Origin: an uncultured Clostridia bacterium
Lineage (GTDB): Bacteria > Bacillota > Clostridia > Christensenellales > UBA1242
Assembly (NCBI GenBank): GCA_934747255.1
Contig: CAKVGH010000002.1
Location: 122,994 to 186,993, forward strand
Reading direction: 5' to 3'
Length of the DNA: 64,000 nt
A program made the translations under genes and the position numbers. Position 1 is the first letter of the stretch, and every line of letters begins with the position of its first letter. Shown in pieces: positions 1-8,606 of the stretch. The notes under the pieces were generated by a model, which did not search any database, had not been told where the DNA came from, and saw nothing but the letters and a program-made list of their open reading frames with translations.

Positions 1-38
1 TGCAGACTTGTCCAAATATAATACTTTAAGGAGCAACT

Positions 39-272
39 ATGGACACTCAATCTTTAACCGAATTAAAACAAAATCAAACGGGAGTTATCGACTATGTTTT
101 TGGTAATACCCACTTAAAACGAAGATTATTAGAATTAGGCTTTACAAAGGGTTCAAAAGTGCGAATTTTGAATGTTTCGCCACTAAAAAACTCTTATTTA
201 TTAGAACTCCACGGCTATGTTATCGCACTTAGGCAAAACGCAGTAAAAAACATTCAAGTTGTGGTGGAATAG
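39..272 (+). CDS. feoA: Ferrous iron transport protein A (FeoA)
   Basis: A 77-residue single-domain protein with the SH3-like FeoA fold pattern: an N-terminal strand, then RRLLELGFTKGSKVRILN and a hydrophobic C-terminal strand ending in IALRQNAVKNIQVVVE. FeoA is a small cytosolic partner of the FeoB permease and is thought to modulate its GTPase. The start has a good AAGGAG ribosome site about 5 bases upstream. feoB begins 4 bases after its stop, so the two are one operon. No Fur box was recognised in the few upstream bases available. Confidence 0.93.
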   Translation: MDTQSLTELKQNQTGVIDYVFGNTHLKRRLLELGFTKGSKVRILNVSPLKNSYLLELHGYVIALRQNAVKNIQVVVE

Positions 273-276
273 TTGT

Positions 277-2775
277 ATGAAAAAACAAAAAAATAGCAAA
301 AAAATGGAGCAAAACTCACAAAAAAGTACTCCTAAAATAATTTTAGATTTTGACAAAAATATTGTGCTAGTTGGTAATCCAAATACTGGAAAGACAACTT
401 TTTTTAATGCCATAACCGCATCAAATGAACATATTGGCAACTGGCACGGCGTAACGGTCGATTTTAAGGAAAAAGTAATCAACCATAATGGTGAAAGAGT
501 AAAGGTCACCGATTTGCCCGGCATTTACTCACTTTGCTCATACTCGTTTGAAGAACAGGTTGCAAGAGATTATATATATAGTAGCCATGCACAAGTTATT
601 GATGTTTGTGATGCTAATAATTTGGCAAGAAACCTGTATTTAACTTTGCAATTAAAAGAACTTGGATTATCGCCAATAGTTTGCATAAATATGGCGAACG
701 AACTAAAAAAACAAGGCAAACAAATAGATGAAAAAAAACTAGCAAAAATGCTAGGGCTTGATGTTTTTTTGATAAATGCACAATCCAAAAAACAATCAAA
801 ACAATTACTTGATTTTGCTCTAAAAAAGAGTCCACTTACAAATGTTTCTATGAAAAATAATATTGTTTCTTCGTGCAATATTAACGAATACTTTTCAAAA
901 AAAAGTCGGGCAAGCGAAAATAGGGACAAAACCACTAATACTGAAAATATTTCAAACCAAATTTTGATACAAAACTTGCAATCGCCACCAAATGATTTAA
1001 CTAGCAAATCAAAAAGTGAATATGCAAAAAAGCATAAAAATATTTTTAGCAAAATCTTTTCAAAAAACAAGCAAAAAAAACAAAATATAAAAGTTGACTG
1101 CTGTGGAGAGAATACTCTTGCTAGTACCGATATTTATGCTGAATGTTTTAGTCAAATAGACTTTGAAAAAATATCTAATATTTTAGGCGATAATCTAACA
1201 AAAATCAACTTACCAAAAAGATTTGTCATCTTAAAACTACTTGAAAAAGACGAATTTATAGAACAACAATTATCTTTGTCAAACGAGCAAAAAAGTTTGT
1301 TAAAACCATATCTTGAAAGGTTTGACGAATCTTATATAGCCAGTCAAAGATATAATTTTATTGACAAAATTATTAGCACTTGTCAAACGGAAAGCAAAAA
1401 AAATGTGTATGGGTTTTCCAAACTTGATAAAATCGTTCTTAATAAGTACCTTGCTTTGCCTATATTTTTGGGTATTGTGGCGTTAATATTTTTTCTTACT
1501 TTTTCTAGTGTAGGAAAGTTTTTAACCGACAAATTAAACTATTTTGTTGAACGTTTTTTAGCACAGCCGTGCATAGAATTTGTCACATCTCATACAACTA
1601 ATCAATTTTTAATATCGTTTGTAAAAGATGCAATTTTTGGTGGAGTGTGTAGTTTGCTGTCATTCTTGCCACAAATTGCCTTACTGTTTTTACTATTATC
1701 AATATTGGAAGATAGTGGCTATCTTTCAAGGCTAGCATTCACTTTGGAAGACTATTTTTCACTCATAGGCTTATCAGGAAAAAGTGTTTTTACTCTTTTA
1801 ATGGGCTTTGGCTGTTCAACAACTAGCACGATGACCGCTAGAACACTGGAAGACAAAAATAGCAAGATAAAAACAGCGATGTTGTCGCCATATTTATCGT
1901 GTAGTGCAAAAATTCCACTATATACTGTTATTTGCACAGCATTTTTTGTAAAACAAAAATTTTTGATTATTTTTTCGCTTTATCTTTTAAGCGTACTCGT
2001 AGCAATACTTGTTAGTTTTATTTTGCAAAAGACTATCTTAAAGAGTGGTGAAACAAGTTTTATTATGGAACTACCGCCATACAGATTTCCAAAGATTAAC
2101 AGAATATCAAATGTGTTATGTTCTAATATAAAATCGTTTGTATTAAGAGTTGGGTCTTTGATTGTTAGTTTTTCGATTATTATTTGGATTTTGGAAAGCT
2201 GTGATTTTTCATTTAGACTTAACCCAGAAAACAGCATTTTAAGACAAATTGGCTTGTTTTTAGCACCAATATTTAGCCCGCTTGGTTTTGGCTCGTGGGG
2301 AGCAGTTGCCTGCCTAATCTGTGGTATTGTGGCAAAGGAAATCATTGTCGGTACAATGGGAATTATCAACAATGTTGGTGCAGACTCATCAAGCAATGCG
2401 ATTAGTCAAAGTTTGCTTCTTTCAACTTCCAGTCTTGCCTTAAATCCTTGCTCGGCACTTTCATTTTTAGTATTTTCACTTTTATATATGCCTTGCATTT
2501 CCACGATTGGTGTAATGAAAAAAGAAATCGGCTCAAAGTGGACGCTAATAGCCATAATAATTCAACTATCTATTGCATATATTTTAAGTTTTGCTGTGTA
2601 TAGAATTTCGCTTTGCTTTACCATAAATGGCTTTGTTTCGGGACTGATTTCGCTGGCAACCTTTGTTTTAATTGTTGTTGCATTGATTGTGCTATTAAAA
2701 TTCATAAAATCTAAAAACAAATGCAAGTTTTGTCCTAATAAAACTAGATGTGGTGACTGCAAAAATAAAATTTAG
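277..2775 (+). CDS. feoB: Ferrous iron transporter FeoB (GTPase-permease) with atypical G4 motif
   Basis: Inner-membrane Fe(II) permease with an N-terminal G-protein domain. G1 is GNPNTGKT (about residue 33), G3 is DLPG (about 79), and the membrane half carries the Gate motifs GFGCS and CSAKIPLY. I start at the ATG at 277, 4 bases after feoA; a TTG at 259 is in frame but overlaps feoA. From 277 it is 832 residues, longer than the usual 700-770, because of a Lys/Asn-rich insert (about residues 190-280) between the GTPase and membrane parts. The G4 motif, normally NxxD, reads N138-M-A-N141, so the guanine-specifying Asp is Asn. The C-terminus ends in a CxxC-x5-CxxC cluster. Confidence 0.93.
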   Translation: MKKQKNSKKMEQNSQKSTPKIILDFDKNIVLVGNPNTGKTTFFNAITASNEHIGNWHGVTVDFKEKVINHNGERVKVTDLPGIYSLCSYSFEEQVARDYIYSSHAQVIDVCDANNLARNLYLTLQLKELGLSPIVCINMANELKKQGKQIDEKKLAKMLGLDVFLINAQSKKQSKQLLDFALKKSPLTNVSMKNNIVSSCNINEYFSKKSRASENRDKTTNTENISNQILIQNLQSPPNDLTSKSKSEYAKKHKNIFSKIFSKNKQKKQNIKVDCCGENTLASTDIYAECFSQIDFEKISNILGDNLTKINLPKRFVILKLLEKDEFIEQQLSLSNEQKSLLKPYLERFDESYIASQRYNFIDKIISTCQTESKKNVYGFSKLDKIVLNKYLALPIFLGIVALIFFLTFSSVGKFLTDKLNYFVERFLAQPCIEFVTSHTTNQFLISFVKDAIFGGVCSLLSFLPQIALLFLLLSILEDSGYLSRLAFTLEDYFSLIGLSGKSVFTLLMGFGCSTTSTMTARTLEDKNSKIKTAMLSPYLSCSAKIPLYTVICTAFFVKQKFLIIFSLYLLSVLVAILVSFILQKTILKSGETSFIMELPPYRFPKINRISNVLCSNIKSFVLRVGSLIVSFSIIIWILESCDFSFRLNPENSILRQIGLFLAPIFSPLGFGSWGAVACLICGIVAKEIIVGTMGIINNVGADSSSNAISQSLLLSTSSLALNPCSALSFLVFSLLYMPCISTIGVMKKEIGSKWTLIAIIIQLSIAYILSFAVYRISLCFTINGFVSGLISLATFVLIVVALIVLLKFIKSKNKCKFCPNKTRCGDCKNKI

Positions 2776-2956
2776 TACAATTATAAAATGGGTAAATCTA
2801 TTAAAAAACGATTAAAGACATATAATTATTGTTAGCCTATAACTTTATCATAAAAAATTTTTATTAGTCTATAACTTTATCAAATAATACATTTTAATAA
2901 ATTAACACTTTATTTTGCAGAGTGTAAATTTTAGAAATTTATTAAATCAAAAAAAT

Positions 2957-3001
2957 GAGTTTGACCGATTGCCAATTAGTAATTGCAAAAACTCTTTTTT
3001 T
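2957..3001 (+). terminator. Probable terminator after feoAB
   Basis: A nested hairpin: outer arms GAGTTT (2957-2962) and AAACTC (2989-2994), inner arms CAATT and AATTG, followed by seven T residues. It lies about 45 bases before der. The upstream part of this gap also has a tandem near-repeat of CTATAACTTTATCA (about 2836 and 2866), which I cannot interpret. Confidence 0.6.
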
Positions 3002-3044
3002 ATGATATTATTTTGGGTAGATAAATATTAAAGGAAAAACAGAT

Positions 3045-4370
3045 ATGAAAAAACCATTAGTTGCCTTGGTTGGTAGACCAAATGTTGGCAAAAGTACACT
3101 TTTTAATAAAATAGTGGGCAAACGAATTAGTATTGTAAAAGACGAACCGGGCGTTACAAGAGATAGAATATATGCTAGTGCTGAATGGCTAAACTACAAG
3201 TTTAATATCGTTGATACTGGCGGTTTGGACCTTAAAAATACCAGCGAAGTTCAAAAAAATATTATGGCACAAGCAAATGTGGCAATAGAACTAGCAGATG
3301 TCATTGTTTTAGTTGTAGACGGAAAAGAAGGAATTACAGCAAGCGACAAGGAAATTGCTGATTTTTTGCGTAAAAGCAAAAAGCCTATTGTTTTATGCGT
3401 AAACAAACTTGACAACAACGAAGTCGAAAATAGTTACGAGTTTTACGAACTTTCTCTTGGCGAACCATTTGTTGTTTCTGCATCAAACAGACTTGGCTTT
3501 GGCGAATTGCTAGATGAAGTTTGTTCAAACTTTCCAAAAGGCGAAGTGGAAGATGACGAAAAAGAAGCAATCAAAATTGCAATCGTAGGCAAGCCAAATG
3601 TTGGTAAAAGCAGTATTGTAAACAGACTTCTTGGCGAAGACAGAGTTGTTGTTAGTAACATTGCAGGAACAACTCGTGACGCCATTGACACACCTTTTTC
3701 GTATGATGGAAAAGATTATATTTTAATCGACACTGCGGGCATTAGACGAAAAAGAGCGGTGGAGTTTATGAGTGTGGAAGATTATAGCGTAATTCGTTCT
3801 ATGGAAGCCATCGAAAGAGCCGATGTTGTAATGATTGTGTTTGATGCTAGTGAGCCACTCAGTGAACAAGATGTTAGAATTGCAGGAATGGTACACGGAG
3901 CCCAAAAACCAAGTGTTGTTGTTATCAACAAATGGGATAGTATTGAAAAAAATCAGCAAACCACACTTATTTATGAGCAAAAATTAAAAGAAGACCTTGC
4001 ATTTATGGATTATTACTTGTCTTGCTATGTTTCGGCAAAGTCTGGTCAAAGAATTACAAAACTTATGTCAAATGTCGTAAAGGCATACGAAAACGCAAAT
4101 CGCCATGTGTCAACAAGCATTATTAACGAAATTTTACAAGATGCTATTAGAATGACGCAACCACCTTCCAAAAATGGCAAAAGGCTAAAATTTTTCTTTG
4201 CAAGTGAACCTAGTGTTGTTCCACCAACTTTTGTATTTATGTGCAACGATGCAAAGATAGTACATTTTTCTTATCAACGATACCTTGAAAACTGCCTTCG
4301 TAAAGCCATAGATTTTAGCGGTACACCAATAAAACTAATTTTTAGAAGTAGGGGCGATGACAAGCAATAA
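3045..4370 (+). CDS. der: Ribosome biogenesis GTPase Der (EngA)
   Basis: A 441-residue tandem GTPase needed for 50S subunit maturation. Two G domains are visible: GRPNVGKST near residue 9 and GKPNVGKSS near residue 182, each followed by a DTxG motif (DTGG, DTAG) and an NKxD-type motif (NKLD, NKWD). A KH-like C-terminal domain follows. Length and architecture are canonical. The ATG at 3045 is preceded by AAAGGAAAAA. It appears to be monocistronic, with terminators on both sides. Confidence 0.97.
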   Translation: MKKPLVALVGRPNVGKSTLFNKIVGKRISIVKDEPGVTRDRIYASAEWLNYKFNIVDTGGLDLKNTSEVQKNIMAQANVAIELADVIVLVVDGKEGITASDKEIADFLRKSKKPIVLCVNKLDNNEVENSYEFYELSLGEPFVVSASNRLGFGELLDEVCSNFPKGEVEDDEKEAIKIAIVGKPNVGKSSIVNRLLGEDRVVVSNIAGTTRDAIDTPFSYDGKDYILIDTAGIRRKRAVEFMSVEDYSVIRSMEAIERADVVMIVFDASEPLSEQDVRIAGMVHGAQKPSVVVINKWDSIEKNQQTTLIYEQKLKEDLAFMDYYLSCYVSAKSGQRITKLMSNVVKAYENANRHVSTSIINEILQDAIRMTQPPSKNGKRLKFFFASEPSVVPPTFVFMCNDAKIVHFSYQRYLENCLRKAIDFSGTPIKLIFRSRGDDKQ

Positions 4371-4855
4371 TCGGTTAAAAATGTTAAATAACTAAAACAT
4401 ATTGAACAAAACATTATCTAAATGAGTTAATATTCAAACAGATAATGTTTTTTATTGCAAAAATGCCTGTTAATTTTCATTTTATTGATTTTTTATCTTT
4501 GTTATTACAGTTATTAAATTAAACGATAAATATTATGCTAACCCTTATAAAAAGTCCTTATAACAGTTTTATTTGTTTTTCATATTTTATCTATCAAAAA
4601 CAAAAATTATCGCCATTATTTTGTATTGATTAAGTATTAAAATGAAAAGAAAAAACCAATATTCATTTTGATGCAAAATCGTGCATAAATATTCATAATA
4701 ATGTGAAAATATGCAAGATTTTTGTATTTTATGGAAGAAAATTTTGCAATATTTGTCGATTGATAAAAAAGGAAGATAATCGACAAAAATTTGACTTTAC
4801 TTTTTTGAAAAAACTATATAGAATGTGTTTTGAAATATTTTTTAGGAGCAAAAAT
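4371..4855. other. Intergenic region between der and minD, with der terminator
   Basis: The first 80 bases hold a strong hairpin (AAAACATTATCT at 4408-4419 with AGATAATGTTTT at 4440-4451, then T6), the der terminator. The remaining 400 bases are very AT-rich. The minD frame stays open back to about 4703, but the peptide it would add is not MinD-like and no ribosome site precedes it, so I treat this part as leader. I see no RNA gene. Confidence 0.6.
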
Positions 4856-5641
4856 ATGGCAAGAAAAATTGTTATAACAAGCGGTAAGGGTGGTGTTGGC
4901 AAAACTACTATTTGTGCAAATCTAGGAATGCGTCTAGCGGAACTAGGTAATCGTGTTGTAATGCTCGATACCGACATTGGACTAAACAACCTAGATGTCG
5001 TAATGAATGTGGAAAATAGAGTTGTTTATGACCTTGCAGATGTAGTAGAAGGCAAGTGCCGAATCAAACAAGCACTTATTCAAGATTTACGCTATCCAAC
5101 ACTATTTATTTTGCCATCTAGTCATCTTTATACCGACACAAAAATCACGAGTTACAGCATAAAAGCGGTTGTTGAAATTTTGGCAGAAACTTTTGACTAC
5201 ATATTGCTTGATTGCCCTGCGGGAATAGATAGTGGCTTTCATAGAGCGGTGTATAGTGCTGATGAAGTTATTGTTGTTACAACACCGTCACTTTCTAGTA
5301 TAAGAGATGCCAGTAAAGTTTTAACAATTCTTGGCAGTTACAATGTTAGCAGTGTTTCCGTTGTAGTTAATCGTATGCGTGGCGACCTTATTTTGAACGG
5401 CAAAATGCTCGATGTAAACCAAATTACTTCGCTTCTTAATGCTAACCTTATTGGAGTTGTTCCAGATGACGATAGTATTGCCACACTCTCTTGCACAAAT
5501 CCCTTCAAAAGTGCAGGAAGTATTGCTTTCAAAATGCTTGCAGACAATGTCCACAATGGCAAATTCAAATTGTATGATTATACAGCAAAGTACAGGGGAC
5601 TTTTTGGCGGAATTAAAAGAACATTAAGACGACATATTTAG
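4856..5641 (+). CDS. minD: Septum site-determining protein MinD
   Basis: A ParA/MinD-family ATPase that, bound to membrane as a dimer, positions the division septum. The deviant Walker A is KGGVGKTT near residue 11, followed by LDTDIGLNNLD and LDCPAGID. The C-terminus GGIKRTLRRHI is the amphipathic membrane-targeting helix. I chose the ATG at 4856 because TTTAGGAGC lies 7 bases upstream and the protein then begins directly at the Walker A strand with the normal length of 261 residues. minE follows after 44 bases, but minC, its usual upstream neighbour, is not in this window. Confidence 0.96.
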   Translation: MARKIVITSGKGGVGKTTICANLGMRLAELGNRVVMLDTDIGLNNLDVVMNVENRVVYDLADVVEGKCRIKQALIQDLRYPTLFILPSSHLYTDTKITSYSIKAVVEILAETFDYILLDCPAGIDSGFHRAVYSADEVIVVTTPSLSSIRDASKVLTILGSYNVSSVSVVVNRMRGDLILNGKMLDVNQITSLLNANLIGVVPDDDSIATLSCTNPFKSAGSIAFKMLADNVHNGKFKLYDYTAKYRGLFGGIKRTLRRHI

Positions 5642-5685
5642 TTTTTACAGATTTATAGCATTAAAAAACTATCAAGGAGTATAAT

Positions 5686-5946
5686 ATGGGTATTTTTTAT
5701 AATCAAAACGCAAAAGAAGATGCCGATAGACTAAAAAGAGTTTTAATTGCTGACAAACATTTTAATCCCGAAAGAATTAAACAAGTCATCAAAAGCGATA
5801 TAACCGCTGTGCTTAAAAACTATGCCGTGATAGATAGTGAAAATATCTTTATTGATATTGAAATCAACTCCAACGGGTCATACCACTTCAAAATAGATGC
5901 GGTAGCGGACAATCTTAAGATTTTTGGTGCATTACCTGACAACTAA
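5686..5946 (+). CDS. minE: Cell division topological specificity factor MinE
   Basis: An 86-residue MinE. The N-terminus has an amphipathic segment and the MinD-contact helix (AKEDADRLKRVLIADK); the C-terminal topological domain is recognisable from ERIKQVIKSDITAVLKNYAVID. MinE stimulates MinD ATPase and drives Min oscillation in species that use it; Bacillus uses DivIVA instead, so this organism has the clostridial type of Min system. It has an AAGGAG ribosome site and is transcribed with minD. Confidence 0.93.
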   Translation: MGIFYNQNAKEDADRLKRVLIADKHFNPERIKQVIKSDITAVLKNYAVIDSENIFIDIEINSNGSYHFKIDAVADNLKIFGALPDN

Positions 5947-6008
5947 CTAGTAAACAAAATCTAACATATTTTTACCAGAGCAAGCATACTCTTTATTAAG
6001 GTGAAAAT

Positions 6009-6245
6009 ATGAAAGTAGTAGGCTTTAACCAATTAAAATCAAAAAAGCGTAAGCAAAAAGTTAAAATTTTTTGCATCGGCAATGTATTCAAAAACTTAAT
6101 GATATTTTTTAGTGTTTCAATATGTTTAATGCTACTAGGCATAATAAATACTGGCTTTACATCGTCATTAAAAAGTTGCATACAAAATTTTGTATCGTCA
6201 ATGGGACACATTAAAACATTTATTCTTAATATATTTGGATTATAA
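6009..6245 (+). CDS. Small single-pass membrane protein, possible minimal SpoIVFA
   Basis: A 78-residue protein with a Lys-rich N-terminus (about residues 8-22), one membrane segment (about residues 31-52) and a short amphipathic tail. It ends one base before spoIVFB, where Bacillus has spoIVFA, the anchor and inhibitor of the SpoIVFB protease. SpoIVFA normally continues into an external LytM-like domain that is absent here. The identification rests on position and topology, not sequence, so it may be an unrelated membrane peptide. A ribosome site AAGGTG precedes the ATG. Confidence 0.5.
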   Translation: MKVVGFNQLKSKKRKQKVKIFCIGNVFKNLMIFFSVSICLMLLGIINTGFTSSLKSCIQNFVSSMGHIKTFILNIFGL

Positions 6246-6246
6246 A

Positions 6247-7086
6247 ATGAGCAAATTTTCGTTCAAATTTCATTGGTCCTTTGTTTTGCTTGGACTAGTT
6301 ATGATTTATTTTGGAGAAGGCTTGCTCTATTTTTGCTATGCAATAACTGTCGTACTTCACGAAATGGGACACGCCTTTGTCGGCAGGAGTTTGGGGTATA
6401 AACTAAACATAATTAGACTAATGCCGTATGGCGCAAGCCTATCAGGTAACAATGCTCCATTTAAGACAAAAGACGAACTTTTAATCGCTATTGCAGGACC
6501 TTTAATCAATGTTATTATAATATTGATTATTTCGTCATTATGGTGGTTTTATCCATCAACTTTTTCGTTTACTCAAATGTTTTTTTCTACCAACTTATCA
6601 ACTCTAATTTTTAATTTGCTACCAATTTTTCCACTCGATGGCGGAAGACTTTTGGTGGCTTCATTATCAAGCAAACTGCCACGCAAAAAAGCATTCAAAA
6701 TTACTAAAATTATCGGTTTTATTTTTACTGGAATAATTTTTGTTATGTTCTTTTTAAGTTTCTTTTCAACACTTAATTATACATTAGGCATTAACGCAAT
6801 TCTGCTACTCATTGGACTATTTGATGACGACAAAACCTGCTATTATATCAACATTCAAGACATCGAAAAAAAGAGTGAAAAACTAAAAAAAGGCTTACTA
6901 CTTAAAACCATTGCTATTAGCGAAAATTCAAGCATTTATGACGCTTATAGATTGCTCGACAAAAACAATGTCAATCAAATTTTTGTAATGGACGATAGAT
7001 ACAAAGTAAAAAGATGTATAGAAGAAGCACAACTGGAAAAGTGGATTTTTTCGTTGCCACTTGATACAAAATTAAAAGATTTGTAG
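6247..7086 (+). CDS. spoIVFB: SpoIVFB-like site-2 intramembrane metalloprotease
   Basis: A 279-residue polytopic zinc protease of the S2P/M50 family. HEMGH at residues 38-42 is the zinc motif, and NLLPIFPLDGGR (Asp near residue 131) supplies the third ligand. The C-terminal 80 residues look like a CBS-type segment, typical of SpoIVFB. In Bacillus this enzyme sits in the outer forespore membrane and cleaves pro-sigma-K. The ATG at 6247 directly follows the preceding stop and begins MSKFSFKFHWSF; an in-frame TTG at 6190 would overlap the upstream gene heavily and is less likely. No pro-sigma-K is in the window. Confidence 0.88.
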   Translation: MSKFSFKFHWSFVLLGLVMIYFGEGLLYFCYAITVVLHEMGHAFVGRSLGYKLNIIRLMPYGASLSGNNAPFKTKDELLIAIAGPLINVIIILIISSLWWFYPSTFSFTQMFFSTNLSTLIFNLLPIFPLDGGRLLVASLSSKLPRKKAFKITKIIGFIFTGIIFVMFFLSFFSTLNYTLGINAILLLIGLFDDDKTCYYINIQDIEKKSEKLKKGLLLKTIAISENSSIYDAYRLLDKNNVNQIFVMDDRYKVKRCIEEAQLEKWIFSLPLDTKLKDL

Positions 7087-7250
7087 TTTTTTCAAAAGGT
7101 ATTCAACACTCTTTGTTGAATTAAAAATTCAAAACGCTATTCATTTTGTATGGAATATCATCTATTAAGTGTCGTGAATGGTTAAATATCAAATTAAATC
7201 ATAATAAAAAATATTGATTAAAACTGCGAACATTGGCAAAAATTTAGTGT

Positions 7251-7760
7251 ATGAAACAATTACTAAAATACACTCTAAATATAATTATCGAAAATGTACG
7301 ATTTAGCGAACAAAAACATTCAATTATCATTTCGCTTAATGGTGCATTGATAGTTTTTACTGCAGGATTTTTTTCCAGCAAAGTATTTGAAATTGCACTC
7401 TTAAATTGGAGTGTTTTGCTTTTTTCTGGAATAAGTATGCTAATTAGTTTTTCAGCACTTCATTCAAGATTTGACAAGATTAGACGAGATTACAAGACAA
7501 AGCGTATTAACAGTTTAATCTATTATAGAGATATTTCCAGCCTAGACACACAAGACTATCTTAACCGCATAATTATTCAATATAATTTCCCCAAAGATTA
7601 TGTTTGTGATGAATACGAAAAAGATTTGGCAAGTGAGATTATTGCAAATTCAAGACTTGCCGAAATTAAATATTCGCTTTTTAATAAAAGTATTTTCTTT
7701 TTAAGTCTAGCACTAATATTTGGCATAATTTTATTTGCGATAGTGGGTTTTGTTGTATGA
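7251..7760 (+). CDS. Three-helix membrane protein resembling Pycsar effector (PycTM/DUF5706) proteins
   Basis: A 169-residue protein with two N-terminal membrane segments (about residues 27-47 and 53-72), a charged cytoplasmic stretch (about 75-145), and one C-terminal segment (about 148-168). The order of features (FSEQKHSIIISLNG before TM1, an ISSLDTQDYLNRI segment, then EIIANSRLAEIKYSLFNKSI before the last TM) matches what I know of PycTM/DUF5706 membrane effectors, which act downstream of cyclic nucleotides in anti-phage systems. The assignment is by pattern only. Its stop overlaps the next ORF by 4 bases (ATGA). No clear ribosome site precedes the ATG. Confidence 0.5.
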   Translation: MKQLLKYTLNIIIENVRFSEQKHSIIISLNGALIVFTAGFFSSKVFEIALLNWSVLLFSGISMLISFSALHSRFDKIRRDYKTKRINSLIYYRDISSLDTQDYLNRIIIQYNFPKDYVCDEYEKDLASEIIANSRLAEIKYSLFNKSIFFLSLALIFGIILFAIVGFVV

Positions 7761-8257
7761 TAAATAAACTTGAAAACATTTACTATTCAGTAAAAAAGCA
7801 CAGAAGGTTAGCAAACAAAAAAACCTTGTCAAGGCTTGATAAACTCTATATAAAAAATGAACTAGCCAGTTGGCTTCTTGGAATAGAAGAAGATGACCAG
7901 TTACCACTAGAAATATCGTGCATTTGCTTTTGTTTTGAGTTTTCAAATAAGTCCGTTTGTTTGTCTGTTTCGGGTTTTGAAAATCAACCCAAACTTATCG
8001 ACAAGGGGAGTTTTTCGCCACTAGAAGCACAATTTTTTTACTGCGAAAGACTTAGTGCTTTTGTTAATAATAAACATAACTTAAACTCACACGGTTTTTT
8101 GCTTGAAAAAACAAAGGAATATATTTTTTCTATGCTAGCAGGATTTATAAAATCATTTTTTAAGAACAAAGATTTTGACTATCTTGACGGCAAAAAAATA
8201 CTAATAGGTGAGTTTCTACACGAAAAGGCAAGGTCTTTTAGATTTAATACAAAATGA
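7757..8257 (+). CDS. Protein of unknown function, translationally coupled to the PycTM-like gene
   Basis: A 166-residue soluble protein, no family recognised. It starts with a basic helical region (KKHRRLANKKTLSRLDKLYIKN), has a central strand-rich part with three Cys (CICFCFEF), and a helical, Phe/Lys-rich C-terminus. No cyclase motif (paired Asp) or nucleotidyltransferase G-S...DxD pattern is visible, so it is not an evident signal synthase. The ATGA overlap with the upstream membrane protein implies coupled translation and probably joint function. Confidence 0.6.
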   Translation: MINKLENIYYSVKKHRRLANKKTLSRLDKLYIKNELASWLLGIEEDDQLPLEISCICFCFEFSNKSVCLSVSGFENQPKLIDKGSFSPLEAQFFYCERLSAFVNNKHNLNSHGFLLEKTKEYIFSMLAGFIKSFFKNKDFDYLDGKKILIGEFLHEKARSFRFNTK

Positions 8258-8488
8258 TGTATATTTATTCTTTATTTTGTATTATTATTCACACATAAAA
8301 CAACTCACAAAAAAATTATTCAAATAAATTAAAACAAAATTTTCTAATGCTCAAAAAAACAACACTAAAAAACAGTAATTTTTAGCAAAAATTACATCAA
8401 TAGATTTTATAAAAAAACAATAAAACTTATCAAAAACAGGTAAAAACTTATTTATATAAATAAAAAATACAAAATAAAAGAATAATCC

Positions 8489-8517
8489 TTGACAAAGGGT
8501 TGTTTTTTTGATATATT
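8489..8517 (+). promoter_or_regulatory. Sigma-A promoter of the rplU-prp-rpmA operon
   Basis: TTGACA (8489-8494), exactly 17 bases, then TATATT (8512-8517). Predicted transcript start is near 8524, giving a leader of about 80 bases. Confidence 0.85.
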
Positions 8518-8520
8518 AAA

Positions 8521-8597
8521 TTCGTTCCGCTTGAAATGGGTTACGAAAGAATGATTTATCTCATCACCTTTGTTCAGCGAGTTATACTAAAAGGAGG
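8521..8597 (+). ncRNA. Probable L21 leader RNA (ribosomal protein autoregulatory leader)
   Basis: The 5' UTR of rplU can fold: TTCGT (8521-8525) pairs with ACGAA (8543-8547) and an internal CC with GG. An L21 leader element is known upstream of rplU in Firmicutes; the position fits, but I could not test the covariance model. The strong AAAGGAGG ribosome site (8590-8597) ends the leader. Confidence 0.4.
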
Positions 8598-8606
8598 TAG
8601 TCGAAA

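Larger units (their letters stand above)
8258..8606 (+). other. Intergenic region with rplU promoter and leader
   Basis: Bases 8258-8480 are extremely A-rich with no gene or clear hairpin that I can support. The last 120 bases hold the rplU promoter and a structured leader, described separately. Confidence 0.7.

Noticed and set aside
2834..2880. Tandem CTATAACTTTATCA copies as an iron-responsive operator
   Set aside because: They lie after feoB, lack Fur-box symmetry, and only two copies are present.
4703..4855. N-terminal extension of the minD frame
   Set aside because: The frame is open, but the added 51 residues are not MinD-like and the AGGAG site lies just before 4856.
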